DNA of 64,000 nt from Actinokineospora iranica (GCF_900101685.1 NZ_FMZZ01000001.1:62001-126000); one strand, 5' to 3'. Shown: positions 1 to 7,734, counted from the first letter of the stretch. The notes: generated by a model not told the origin, from the sequence alone. Made by a program: numbers and translations.

Positions 1-77
1 CGGGTGAGGTCCACGCCGCCATTGTGGACGAAGCCTGGACCTACACCGGCACCGAGATGCCCACCGGCGAAAAGCGC

Positions 78-989
78 TCAGTCGATGCGGGTGACCACGT
101 GCGTGGTCCGGTCGCCCGGCGCGGCACCGCAGCTGAGGACCCGGTCACCCATGGCCCGCTCCGCCACGGTGACCCGCCACCCCCGCCCGTCCACATGCCA
201 CACCACGACCCGCCAGTGCCCGTCGTCGTCCAGTTCGGGATCACGCACCCGCAGGACGTCGGGGTGGACGGTGTTGGTGAGCTCCCGGACCGCGAGTTCG
301 GCCGCCTGCCCCGCCGCGGGCCAGGTGGAGCGGCCGCGGCAGCGGTCGGTCACCACCGCGGACGAGGCCAGCAGCGCGCGGGCGCGGGCCGCGTCGAGGT
401 CCCCGTAGGCGTAGCCGGTGGGCACCAGCAGACCGGTGGGGGCGAACCGGTGCCCGCCCAGGTGGCTGGACTCCCAGACCGCGTCGCCGTGGGTCAGCGC
501 GACCTCGTCGGCGACCGGCCTGCCGCGCACGGCGCAGCACAGGTCGCGGCGCCCGTTGGTGCACACCAGCAGCACCGGCCAGGTGATCGTCTCACCGAAC
601 CCGGCGGGCTCGCCCCCGCCCGCGGCGGCGAAGTCCAGGTCGAGCAGGTGCTTGGGGTCGGTCACGACCTCCCGGCGCAGGAACGCGCGCCCGGGCGCGG
701 TGTGCGCGAGGTAGACCCGCCGGGGCGCGGGGCGGTGCCGGTCGGGATGCGCGCCGGGACGGCGGATGAGCACGACCCGCACCCCCGCCCCCGCCGCGCG
801 GGCGGCGAGTTCCGCGCCGAGACCGGTGTCGAGGTGGCTCTCCCGCGGCGCGTCGCGGCCCCACGGCCCGGGTTGCTCCACGCACAGCCAGGTCGCCGCC
901 GTCACCGCGGTGCCCGCCATGGGCTCGTCGAGCGCGCGGGAGCGCACGGAGCAGGCGTCGCCGGGCAGCGCCGGGGGAGTGGTCACCAT
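78..989 (-). CDS. sucrase/ferredoxin-like protein (Suc_Fer-like)
   Basis: Predicted 303 aa. The C-terminal half matches the thioredoxin-fold [2Fe-2S] ferredoxin-like domain of the sucrase/ferredoxin-like family: a CTNGRRDLCC cysteine cluster in mid-protein, followed by WESSHLGGHRFAP and a PTGYAYGDLD motif. The N-terminal part has Cys13 and Cys36 in the family pattern GTA...WLCVEQPGPWG. These cysteines could bind an iron-sulfur cluster, but the cellular role of the family is not established. The ATG at 989 is preferred over longer in-frame starts because the family begins close to this point. It stands alone, with the WYL regulator 120 bp upstream on the same strand. Confidence 0.8.
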   Translation of the reverse strand: MVTTPPALPGDACSVRSRALDEPMAGTAVTAATWLCVEQPGPWGRDAPRESHLDTGLGAELAARAAGAGVRVVLIRRPGAHPDRHRPAPRRVYLAHTAPGRAFLRREVVTDPKHLLDLDFAAAGGGEPAGFGETITWPVLLVCTNGRRDLCCAVRGRPVADEVALTHGDAVWESSHLGGHRFAPTGLLVPTGYAYGDLDAARARALLASSAVVTDRCRGRSTWPAAGQAAELAVRELTNTVHPDVLRVRDPELDDDGHWRVVVWHVDGRGWRVTVAERAMGDRVLSCGAAPGDRTTHVVTRID

Positions 990-1109
990 CACCACAAGGC
1001 TCTCACGCCCGGTACCGCCGTTCGTGTGCACCCGGGCGTCACCGAACACGACCCGGCCACCGCACGCGCCGGCTGTCCTGGGCGGACGCGCCCGACCAGG
1101 CCGCCCGGG

Positions 1110-2075
1110 TCAGCGGCGGGACCGCTGCGCCGCCCTGGTGAGCCGGGCCGCGATCCCGGTCATCCGCTCGGCCAGCTCCGGGGGCTCCTGGACCTCGAAC
1201 TCGCAGCCGATCAGCGAGATCCACACGACCAGCCCGTCCAGTGAACTCGCGCCCGCCCGCAGCGTGCAGGACCGCTCGTCGCGGGCTTCGAGGACCCCGT
1301 TGGTCGGGCCGATGTGCTCGGCGGCCTCGTCCAGCGGCAGGTGCAGGGTGATCACCGCCTGGTGCCGGTAGGCGGCGTTGGACAGCCCGTAGGCGGTGTA
1401 GGCGGCCAGGTCCTCGTCGGGCGGGTCGCGGGGCGCGAACCGCGGCCCGGTCGGGGTGCGCGGGACGAGCCGGTCCACGCGGAACGTGCGCCAGGCGTCG
1501 CGGTCGAGGTCGTAGGCCACCAGGTACCAGCGGCGGCCGGTGTGCACCAGGCGCAGCGGCTCGACCTGGCGCAGGCTCTCCCCGCCGTCGCGGTCGCGGT
1601 AGTCGAACCGCAGCCGCTCGTGGTCGCGGCAGGCTCCCGCGATGGCGGCGAGCGTGCCCGCGTCCACCGTGGGGCCGCGCCCGCGCAGCGGCACCATCAT
1701 CGACCCCAGGGCGTTGACCCGGTTGCGCAGCCGCGCGGGCAGCACCTGCTCCAGCTTCGCCAGCGCCCGCACCGAGGTTTCCTCGATGCCCGCGACCGTC
1801 CCGTTGGACGCGGTGCGCAACCCCACCGCGACGGCCACCGCCTCCTCGTCGTCGAGCAGCAGCGGCGGCAGCGCCGCACCCGCCCCGAGCCGGTACCCGC
1901 CCGCGGTCCCGGTCACCGCGTGCACCGGGTACCCCAGCGAGCGCAGCTTGTCCACGTCGCGCCGCACCGTCCGGTCGGTCACGCCCAGCCGCTCGGCCAG
2001 ATCCGCGCCGGACCAGTCGCGGCGGGTCTGCAACAGCGACAGCAGCCGCAGCAGCCGCGCCGAGGTCTCCAACAT
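1110..2075 (-). CDS. WYL-domain transcriptional regulator (DeoR-type HTH)
   Basis: Predicted 321 aa. Residues 1-60 form a DeoR/HTH_11 winged helix (RLLRLLSLLQTRR, then DLAERLGVTDRTVRRDVDKL). The WYL ligand-sensing domain follows and contains the defining RRWYLVAYD motif, and the C-terminal part is a WCX-like extension. Regulators of this build commonly sense nucleic acids or small ligands and act on nearby genes; its target cannot be read here. The ATG at 2075 sits directly before the HTH, while longer in-frame starts add a low-complexity tail without homology. Unlike pafB/pafC at the other end of the window it is a stand-alone WYL protein. Confidence 0.88.
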   Translation of the reverse strand: MLETSARLLRLLSLLQTRRDWSGADLAERLGVTDRTVRRDVDKLRSLGYPVHAVTGTAGGYRLGAGAALPPLLLDDEEAVAVAVGLRTASNGTVAGIEETSVRALAKLEQVLPARLRNRVNALGSMMVPLRGRGPTVDAGTLAAIAGACRDHERLRFDYRDRDGGESLRQVEPLRLVHTGRRWYLVAYDLDRDAWRTFRVDRLVPRTPTGPRFAPRDPPDEDLAAYTAYGLSNAAYRHQAVITLHLPLDEAAEHIGPTNGVLEARDERSCTLRAGASSLDGLVVWISLIGCEFEVQEPPELAERMTGIAARLTRAAQRSRR

Positions 2076-2128
2076 GGGCCCAGTGTCGCAGCCGTCGCGG
2101 ACAGCTCCGGTCCGCGACGCCCGCCCGT

Positions 2129-2800
2129 CTACCCGGTGACCAGGATCAAGGTGAACCCGTCGTGCCCCTTCGCCCCGACCGTCTGGACAGCCGTGGCCTC
2201 CACCCTCGGCTCGGCCGCGATCAGCTCGTGGAGCGCCCGCGTGCCCACCACCGCCGGATCGGCGCTGCCCGCGTCGGCGATGGCGCCGCCGCGCACCACG
2301 TTGTCCACCACGATCACCCCACCCGGCCGGGTCAGACGCAACGCCCATGTGAAGTAGTGCGGGTTGTTGGGCTTGTCCGCGTCGATGAACACGAAGTCGA
2401 ACGGCTCATCGTCGACCAGCGTCGGCAGCGTCTCCAGCGCCGCCCCCACCCGCACCTCGGCGATCCCGCCCAACCCGGCCTCGGCCAGGTTCTCCCTGGC
2501 CACCTCGGCGTGGCGCGGGTCGAACTCCAGCGTCACCAGCCGCCCCCGCGGCGGCAGCGCCCGCCCCAGCCAGATCGCGCTGTACCCGCCCAGCGTGCCG
2601 ATCTCCAGCACCCGCCGCGCCCCGCGCACCCTGGCCAGCAGGTTGAGCAGCTTGCCCTGGTTGGGAGCGACCGCGATCGGCGGCAACCCGGCCGCGTCGC
2701 AGCGTCGCAGCGCCGCGTCCAGGATCGGGTCCTCGGGCAGGAGCGCGGCGCACAGGTAGTCGTCGACAGTCGTCCACAGAGTCTCGGTCACCTGCCCCAC
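2129..2800 (-). CDS. class I SAM-dependent O-methyltransferase (family 3)
   Basis: Predicted 223 aa, the usual length of CCoAMT/catechol-type O-methyltransferases. Motif I is VLEIGTLGGYSAIWLGRAL. The acidic FVFIDADKPNN segment and VVDNVVRGG supply the Asp-Asp-Asn metal ligands typical of Mg-dependent members. The enzyme should transfer a methyl group from SAM to a hydroxyl of a small molecule; the substrate is unknown. It is divergent from the SRPBCC gene, whose promoter lies between them. The stop is 53 bp from the WYL regulator start on the same strand, so the two may be co-transcribed. Confidence 0.9.
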   Translation of the reverse strand: MGQVTETLWTTVDDYLCAALLPEDPILDAALRRCDAAGLPPIAVAPNQGKLLNLLARVRGARRVLEIGTLGGYSAIWLGRALPPRGRLVTLEFDPRHAEVARENLAEAGLGGIAEVRVGAALETLPTLVDDEPFDFVFIDADKPNNPHYFTWALRLTRPGGVIVVDNVVRGGAIADAGSADPAVVGTRALHELIAAEPRVEATAVQTVGAKGHDGFTLILVTG

Positions 2801-2814
2801 CCTACCTACATTCC

Positions 2815-2844
2815 TTGACGGGCATATACTTCGATCGGTATGTT
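2815..2844 (+). promoter_or_regulatory. candidate sigma70-type promoter for the SRPBCC gene
   Basis: TTGACG at 2815-2820 and TATGTT at 2839-2844 are separated by 18 bp. They stand 33 bp before the ATG of the SRPBCC gene in the divergent gap. This is a close fit to -35/-10 spacing. A GAGAAGGG ribosome-binding sequence follows just before the start codon. Confidence 0.55.
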
Positions 2845-2877
2845 CGACGAGGGAGAATCACCGAGAAGGGAACGTCC

Positions 2878-3828
2878 ATGGACGCCACACTGCGCACCGA
2901 CGCGGGCCGCTGCGTGCTCCGCTTCACCCGCGCCCTCGCCCACCCACCGGACAAGGTCTGGCGCGCCATCACCGAACCCGACCACCTCGCCCACTGGTTC
3001 CCCGCCACCCTGACCGGCGAACGCCGCCCCGAAGCGCCCATCACCTTCACCTTCGCCTTCGACGACGGCACCGACGGCGGCTCCGGCGTCATCACCGACT
3101 ACGACCCGCCCCGCCTGTTCGCCTTCACCTGGCAAGGCGAGAACCTCCGCTTCGACCTGCGCCCCACCGACGACGGCTGCCTGCTCGTGTTCACCCACCG
3201 CTTCGACGACCGCCCCGGCGCCGCCAGTTTCGCCGCGGGCTGGGAAGGCTGCCTCGCCGCCCTCACCGCCCACCTCGACGGCGCCCCCACCCCCGACTAC
3301 GACTGGGCCGCCGCCCACGAGACCTACACCGCCCGCTTCGGCCTCCTGCACGGCACCGCCCAACCCGACGGCGACACCTGGCTGGTCCGCTTCGAACGCC
3401 AGCTCACCGTCCCCGCCGACCAGGTCTGGCCCCACCTCGCCGCACTGGCGGGCGGCCGCCCCGTCACCGAGAACGCCCCCGACACCCTGCTCACCCGCCA
3501 CGACACCGGCGACACCGTCCAGATCGACCTCACCCCCGGCCCCGGCGGCGCCCGCCTGCTGCTCACCCACCGCCTGCTCACCCACCGCCTGCCCACCCAC
3601 GGCCTGCCCACCCACGGCCTGCCCACCCACGGCCTGCCCACCCACGGCCTGCCCACCCACGATGGCCCCACCGAAGACGGCACCGAAGACCGCGTCGTCA
3701 CCGCCCTCGTGCACTGGCACACCGCCATCCGCGCCCTCGCCGCCCGACTCATGGGCACCACCCCCGGCGCCCCCGACGACGACCTGGACGCCTGCTACCG
3801 TCACACGATCGAGGCGACCATGCCGTAA
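2878..3828 (+). CDS. tandem SRPBCC (AHSA1-like) domain protein
   Basis: Predicted 316 aa. Two Activator-of-Hsp90 homology/START-like domains lie in tandem. The first (about residues 1-145) has the typical VWRAITEPDHLAHWFPA opening and GWEGCLAAL ending. The second (about 150-316) has a weaker VPADQVWPHLAAL start and a final helix VTALVHWHTAIRALAARL. Such domains bind hydrophobic ligands and are often paired with small regulators or DinB proteins. Inside domain 2 a run of seven 15-bp repeats encodes a Leu-x-Thr-His-x ladder not normal for the fold. The ATG at 2878 has the GAGAAGGG ribosome-binding site; the DinB gene follows after 9 bp. Confidence 0.85.
   Translation: MDATLRTDAGRCVLRFTRALAHPPDKVWRAITEPDHLAHWFPATLTGERRPEAPITFTFAFDDGTDGGSGVITDYDPPRLFAFTWQGENLRFDLRPTDDGCLLVFTHRFDDRPGAASFAAGWEGCLAALTAHLDGAPTPDYDWAAAHETYTARFGLLHGTAQPDGDTWLVRFERQLTVPADQVWPHLAALAGGRPVTENAPDTLLTRHDTGDTVQIDLTPGPGGARLLLTHRLLTHRLPTHGLPTHGLPTHGLPTHGLPTHDGPTEDGTEDRVVTALVHWHTAIRALAARLMGTTPGAPDDDLDACYRHTIEATMP
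3556..3660 (+). repeat. seven tandem 15-bp units inside the SRPBCC coding sequence
   Basis: Seven consecutive 15-bp units run from 3556. The last four (3601-3660) are identical, ggcctgcccacccac, and the earlier ones differ by one to three bases. They stay in frame and encode LLLTH, RLLTH, RLPTH and four GLPTH units. The identity of the last copies points to recent slippage expansion. Confidence 0.95.
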
Positions 3829-3837
3829 ACTGAGCCC

Positions 3838-4359
3838 ATGTCGATCATCGGGTCGGCGCGGACGACGGACCGCGCCTGGCCACGCACCGACGCTCACGAC
3901 GAACTCCGCCTCCAGTGGGAGTTCCTGGCCTTCCTGCGCACCACCGCGCTCGCCAAAGCCGCGGGCCTGAGCCCAGCCCAGGCCACCGAGACACCCCTGC
4001 CGACCTCACCGCTGATGAGCGTGACCGGCATCCTCAAACACCTCACCGCCGTCGAACGGCACTGGCTCACCCGCACCGCGGGCGGCGCCACCCTGCCCGC
4101 CCTCTGGGACCCGCACGACGCCGACGCCGAATGGCGCCTCACCCCGGCCGACACCCCCACCGCCGTCGCCGCCGCCTACCGCGTCGAATGGGACCTCGCC
4201 GAATCAGCCATCGCTGGCCTGCGGCCCGACGACCCGGCCCGCGCCGACGACACCCACACCCTGCGCTGGGTCCTGGCCCACGTCACCCAGGAAACCGCCC
4301 GCCACATCGGCCACCTCGACATCCTGCGCGAACTCATCGACGGCCACGTGGGGGAGTAG
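3838..4359 (+). CDS. DinB/mycothiol-type family protein (DUF664-like)
   Basis: Predicted 173 aa, a four-helix-bundle DinB/DUF664-type protein. Histidines in the expected metal-binding positions are visible: LKHLTAVERHW around residue 65-72 and HVTQETARHIGHLDILREL near the C-terminus. Actinobacterial members are thought to be thiol (mycothiol)-dependent S-transferases or metalloenzymes, but few are characterised. The gene starts 9 bp after the SRPBCC stop, so the two are almost certainly one transcript; SRPBCC-DinB pairs are common in actinomycetes. Confidence 0.85.
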   Translation: MSIIGSARTTDRAWPRTDAHDELRLQWEFLAFLRTTALAKAAGLSPAQATETPLPTSPLMSVTGILKHLTAVERHWLTRTAGGATLPALWDPHDADAEWRLTPADTPTAVAAAYRVEWDLAESAIAGLRPDDPARADDTHTLRWVLAHVTQETARHIGHLDILRELIDGHVGE

Positions 4360-4516
4360 CGCCCGCCCGCGCCGCCCCGCCGGAAACCCGACGAGACGGC
4401 GCGGCAGCACAGCGACACCAGTGCGGCGACACCAGTGCGGCGACCGGCCCACAACGCCCTGACAGCACCGGCGAGAAGACCTCCCGCGGACACCGCCAGG
4501 CCCGCTGTGAACAGCA

Positions 4517-4789
4517 CTAGGCAGCGGCCCTCACCTCACCCAACAACCGCTCCCCGGCCTCGGTCGCCCGCACCGGAACGTCCCGAGTCCCCACACCCGG
4601 CCTGATGGCGACCAGCCCACGCCGCTCCAGCAGCGCCAGCGCCTCCTCCTCCCACTGCGGCAACCGCCCAGCGGGAGAACCATCCGAACCAGCCCACAGA
4701 AATCCCATCGGCGCCCCCCACAACCCGTTGTGGAACAGCACCGCCCCCTGCGCGGCGTCTCGCAACGCCGTCCTCTCGTTCTCCGTCAT
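4517..4789 (-). CDS. small hypothetical protein with winged-helix-like C-terminus
   Basis: Predicted 90 aa. A very good ribosome-binding site (GGAGGGGCGAG) stands directly before the ATG at 4789, which rules out the longer in-frame start. The C-terminal part, ALLERRGLVAIRPGVGTRDVPVRATEAGERLL, reads like the recognition helix and wing of a small winged-helix protein. No named family was recognised. It is a single gene separated from adenosine deaminase (same strand) by 105 bp. Confidence 0.6.
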   Translation of the reverse strand: MTENERTALRDAAQGAVLFHNGLWGAPMGFLWAGSDGSPAGRLPQWEEEALALLERRGLVAIRPGVGTRDVPVRATEAGERLLGEVRAAA

Positions 4790-4894
4790 CTCGCCCCTCC
4801 CAGTGCAGTGGTGACGGTCACACCATGTGGTAGCAGGCTCCACTGACCGCGAGCTGACCGAATACCCCCAGGCCACCCCACACGTTCCCCCAGT

Positions 4895-5875
4895 TCACCC
4901 CAACCACGAACCAATACCTGCCAACAACCGCGCCTTCGTCCCCGCCGAGGCGAACGACGCCTCGACCGACGACCGCGCCAACCCGGCCAACACCGAGTCG
5001 TCCAACCCGAACGCCGCCCGCAGCGCCGCGTACTCCGCCGCGAGCCCCCGCCCGGTCACATTCGGCACATCCGTGTTCACCGTGACGACCAGCCCCGCCG
5101 CCAACAACCGCGGCAGCGGATGCGCCGCCAACGACGGAACCAGCCCCAACGCCACATTCGACGACGGGCACACCTCCAGCGGCACCCCCCGGTCCCGCAC
5201 CTCGGCGACCACCTCAGGGTCCTCCAGCACCCGAAACCCGTGCCCGACCCGCTCGGCCCCGCCGACGGTGATCACCTCCCGCACACTCTCCGGCCCACCG
5301 CACTCGCCCGCGTGGTGCACCAACCGCAACCCCGCCTCCCGGGCCTCGGCCAACACCTCCGCGAACGGCGCCGCCGGATACGCCTCGTCCCCGGCCAACC
5401 CGACCCCGACCACACCCTCGAACCGCGACGCCAACTCCACCGTCCGCCGCAACCGCGCCACCGGCTTGCGCCGCGAATGGTCCAGCAGCACCCGCACCTC
5501 GATCCCGTGCCGCCGCTGCCCCTCGGCCAACCCCTCCAGCACCGCGGCCAACGGCATCTCCAGATCACCCAGCCGCTCACCATGCGACGCCGCGGTGAAC
5601 GTCACCTCCGCGTACCCGGTGCCCTGCGCCGCCTCGTCCGCGCAGAACTCCACCGCGATCCGCCGAAAGTCCTCCGGCCCGCGCAGCACGTCCCGCACCC
5701 GCGAGTTCTGATCCGCGAACTCCCGAAACCCCCGAAACCGAAACGGCCCATGACTCACCTGGGGCGGAACCGCGATCCCGTTCGCAGCACCGATCTCGAC
5801 CAAGGTCGACGACCGCACCGTGCTTTCCAAATGCACGTGCAGATGCGCCTTCGGCAACAGTGCCAAATCCCCCAT
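4895..5875 (-). CDS. add: adenosine deaminase family protein
   Basis: Predicted 326 aa, about the length of bacterial adenosine deaminases. The metal-dependent deaminase signature is complete: HLHVHLE near the N-terminus (HxH zinc ligands), HHAGE (catalytic Glu), ERVGHGFRV, and NTDVPNV (the metal-binding Asp). It should convert adenosine to inosine in purine salvage; related adenine or modified-base deaminases cannot be excluded. The ATG at 5875 begins MGDLALLPKAHLHVH, the usual start of the family. The coding strand is G-rich, unlike the C-rich plus-strand genes on either side. Confidence 0.88.
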   Translation of the reverse strand: MGDLALLPKAHLHVHLESTVRSSTLVEIGAANGIAVPPQVSHGPFRFRGFREFADQNSRVRDVLRGPEDFRRIAVEFCADEAAQGTGYAEVTFTAASHGERLGDLEMPLAAVLEGLAEGQRRHGIEVRVLLDHSRRKPVARLRRTVELASRFEGVVGVGLAGDEAYPAAPFAEVLAEAREAGLRLVHHAGECGGPESVREVITVGGAERVGHGFRVLEDPEVVAEVRDRGVPLEVCPSSNVALGLVPSLAAHPLPRLLAAGLVVTVNTDVPNVTGRGLAAEYAALRAAFGLDDSVLAGLARSSVEASFASAGTKARLLAGIGSWLG

Positions 5876-5915
5876 GCGTCCATGGTAAGAGGTACCAGGC
5901 TCCCCGCGCTCCTTG

Positions 5916-5935
5916 TTTTTCAAAAACCTGAAAAA
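5916..5935. promoter_or_regulatory. AT-rich inverted repeat between add and the STAS gene
   Basis: TTTTTCA (5916-5922) and its exact reverse complement TGAAAAA (5929-5935) are separated by AAAACC. The site lies in the divergent gap between add (start 5875) and the STAS gene (start 6009). In such GC-rich DNA this AT patch stands out. It is a plausible operator or promoter element for either gene; no regulator is assigned. Confidence 0.4.
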
Positions 5936-6008
5936 GCTGGCAACCTTTTCCCCGGCGCCCGGATCAAGAAAGCAAGACCAACTACCAGTCGAAGGGCATG
6001 GGATACCC

Positions 6009-6422
6009 GTGGCACTGAGTTTCGCCCGGTCAGCCGAGGAACAGGCACTCCGAGAACTCACAATCACCGTCGACCGCGACGACCGCACCGCCGTCATCGG
6101 CGCCGTCGGCCGCATCGACCTCGCCACAGAAACCCCCTGGCACGACGAAGTCATGACCGCCAGCACCGCGGACGACGGCACCACCCGCGTCGTCATCGAC
6201 CTCACCGCCGTCACCTTCCTCAGCTGGGCCAGCACCGCGGTCCTCGTCCGCGCCAACCGCGCCTGCCGCCGCCGCGGCCGCACCCTGCGCGTCCTCGCCT
6301 GCGGCCCCGTCCTCACCGGCCTGCAGCTCACCCACCTCCCGGAAGACATCACCATCACCCCCAGCGCCCGCACCGCCCCCACCCCGGCCGCCCGCGCCAC
6401 CAGCAGCTGGCTCATCGCCTAA
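6009..6422 (+). CDS. STAS-domain protein (anti-sigma factor antagonist-like)
   Basis: Predicted 137 aa from a GTG at 6009, about the size of a stand-alone STAS domain. A longer in-frame ATG at 5913 falls inside the AT-rich inverted repeat and adds 32 unlikely residues. The core VVIDLTAVTFLSWASTAVLVRANRACRRRGRTLRVL matches the SpoIIAA/RsbV fold. The segment that normally carries the phosphorylated Ser (usually D-S-S-G) reads SWAS here, so regulation by a classical anti-sigma kinase is uncertain. No anti-sigma factor or sigma gene lies next to it. Confidence 0.75.
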   Translation: MALSFARSAEEQALRELTITVDRDDRTAVIGAVGRIDLATETPWHDEVMTASTADDGTTRVVIDLTAVTFLSWASTAVLVRANRACRRRGRTLRVLACGPVLTGLQLTHLPEDITITPSARTAPTPAARATSSWLIA

Positions 6423-6920
6423 CGCCCTCGGCTGCCACCACCGGACAGCGCACCACTCGCAGGACCCGCGCACCGGAGAACCCGCTACCCCACCCCCGCA
6501 CCACCCGTTGTCCTCGACACGCGGGGCAGGGGAGCAAGCCCACACCCCAGAAGCGGGCACTCACCGGCGAACGCGCCGGACCGCGGCCAAGCGCCCACCC
6601 CGAGAACCACCCGCCCCGACCGCGCGCCCCACAGGCACCCACCCACAACCGGGCCGACAACCGCCGCCATCACACCACCCCGCGGCCCCTGGCACGCCGA
6701 ACCAGGGGAGCGGTGCCCCACAGACCCCACCCAAGACCGGCCCACCACCGCGGCGTCCACCACGCCCGCGGCACCGCCTAGCAAGCCGAACCCTCGACAG
6801 CGAAGTCGTGCCCCGCACCGAACACCCCGCACCAAACACCCTGCGGCATCGCCTAGCAAGCCGAACCAGGGGAGTGGCCTGGTCGACAGCCGCCACGCGC
6901 CGCACGACACCACCACCCGA
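6423..6920. other. 498-bp gene-poor stretch with dispersed repeats
   Basis: No credible coding sequence. The plus strand is strongly C-rich with short repeated motifs. A 25-bp unit with core CGCCTAGCAAGCCGAACC occurs twice, and CCAGGGGAG or CAGGGGAG occurs three times (around 6527, 6702 and 6866). The stretch ends where the remaining half of a VOC gene begins. Confidence 0.6.
6768..6867 (+). repeat. two copies of a 25-bp dispersed repeat
   Basis: Copy A at 6768-6792 and copy B at 6843-6867 share GCGGCA(C/T)CGCC followed by TAGCAAGCCGAACC, with one mismatch in 25 positions and a 75-bp period. A third, weaker relative with CGCCGAACCAGGGGAG lies at 6695-6710. Copy B and the relative are both followed by AGGGGAG(C/T)GG. 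They look like members of a short intergenic repeat family. Confidence 0.7.
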
Positions 6921-7124
6921 GCGGGCGCCATCGCCTACTGGCACGTCGACGACCTCGACGCGGCCTTCGCCCGCCTGCTGTCCCTGGGCGCCGAGGTCCA
7001 CGACACTCCGCGCGTGCGGGGCGAAGGATTGGTCACGGCGTCGGTGATCGACCCGTTCGGCAACATCCTGGGCATCATGTTCAACCAGCACTACCTCGAC
7101 ATCCTCGCCTCGACCCAGACATGA
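6921..7124 (+). pseudogene. C-terminal remnant of a VOC (glyoxalase/bleomycin-resistance) protein
   Basis: The reading frame ending in TGA at 7122-7124 encodes AIAYWHVDDLDAAFARLLSLGA and, further on, DPFGNILGIMFN. This is the second half of a VOC-superfamily domain with its typical metal-ligand Glu/Asn-rich strand. Nothing corresponding to the first beta-alpha-beta-beta-beta module lies upstream; repeat-rich non-coding DNA takes its place. No start codon with a ribosome-binding site is present in frame. The gene has lost about its N-terminal half, and the break lies close to the 25-bp repeats. Confidence 0.75.
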
Positions 7125-7127
7125 CCG

Positions 7128-7169
7128 CGCGGCTCGCCCCCGCGCAAGGAGAAGCGGGGGCGAGCCGCG
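7128..7169. terminator. hairpin after the VOC remnant
   Basis: Sixteen-bp perfect arms (7128-7143 and 7154-7169, CGCGGCTCGCCCCCGC and its complement) enclose a 10-nt loop. It lies between the VOC remnant and the convergent gene at 7241 and can act on both strands. No T-run follows, as is normal in this GC range. Confidence 0.65.
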
Positions 7170-7240
7170 ATCGGAAACGATCAAGCCGGGACCTGGGGGA
7201 GTGGTCCGCACCCGGGCCAGGCCGGGCTGGGGTAACACAC

Positions 7241-7600
7241 TCAATTCACACGGCGGTCTGGCTCGTCAATCTGGGCGATCACGAGAACGTCGATGCTGCC
7301 CCGGTACTTGTCGTCGTAATGGTTCGAGGAGTTGTCCCGAAGTCCGTATTCCACCGTGACCTCGACCAGTCGCGTCGAGTAGTCCGCCTTGCGCACGTCG
7401 GTGATGCGGTGGAACAACAGGTGCACCGGACGCTCCTGGTCCACGAACTCGGCCTCGAAGCCCCTCAGCGCCGCGTTCGCGCTGATGACGGGGTTGTCGA
7501 AGTGGAAGGTCAGCTTCTTCCTCTGCGGATGCTGGGCGTCGGACTGGTACTCGAAGGTCTGGGTCTGGAACCTGAGGGTCGGTGACACGGTCGGCGACAC
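7241..7600 (-). CDS. conserved beta-sandwich protein of unknown function (H-type-lectin-like)
   Basis: Predicted 119 aa from a GTG at 7600 preceded by a perfect AGGAGG nine bases upstream; this decides against the longer frame starting at 7666. The protein is rich in beta-strand pattern and ends with YGLRDNSSNHYDDKYRGSIDVLVIAQI. That signature (RDNSxN...D.Y.G.I.VLVIA) I recognise from small bacterial proteins of unknown function that resemble H-type lectin domains. No signal peptide is seen. The gene ends about 110 bp from the start of the dif-like site and may simply be its neighbour. Confidence 0.65.
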   Translation of the reverse strand: MSPTVSPTLRFQTQTFEYQSDAQHPQRKKLTFHFDNPVISANAALRGFEAEFVDQERPVHLLFHRITDVRKADYSTRLVEVTVEYGLRDNSSNHYDDKYRGSIDVLVIAQIDEPDRRVN

Positions 7601-7629
7601 TGCTTCCTGCCTCCTTGGGTTCGAGTTCC

Positions 7630-7647
7630 CCGGCTCGTGTGAGCCGG
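7630..7647. promoter_or_regulatory. short hairpin upstream of the 7241-7600 gene
   Basis: CCGGCTC (7630-7636), loop GTGT, GAGCCGG (7641-7647). On the minus strand it lies in the 5' leader, about 30 bases before the GTG start and just upstream of the AGGAGG. It could be an operator or leader hairpin. Confidence 0.35.
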
Positions 7648-7706
7648 TTACTGATCGATTACCCACCGTGGCCGAGTCATCACTGCGACGAACGAATGAA
7701 CCAGTT

Positions 7707-7734
7707 ACTTGACATAATGTAGATTATCGAACAA
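7707..7734 (-). other. dif: dif-like site (chromosome dimer resolution), candidate
   Basis: Read on the minus strand, this 28-mer has the 11-6-11 layout of a XerC/XerD site. Its left arm ends in GATAA, the centre is TCTACA, and the right arm is TTATGTCAAGT. Compared by eye it matches the E. coli dif at 17 of 28 positions and the B. subtilis dif at 18 of 28, with the conserved ATAA-N6-TTATGT core complete. It lies in a non-coding, unusually AT-rich patch. The replication-terminus assignment is inferred from this match and from synteny of the right half of the window with a terminus-proximal M. tuberculosis block. Confidence 0.7.

Noticed and set aside
24..1244. Long plus-strand frame of 406 codons
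   Set aside because: It runs antisense to the sucrase/ferredoxin-like gene and into the WYL gene, with Arg/Gly/Pro-rich composition and no recognisable motif.
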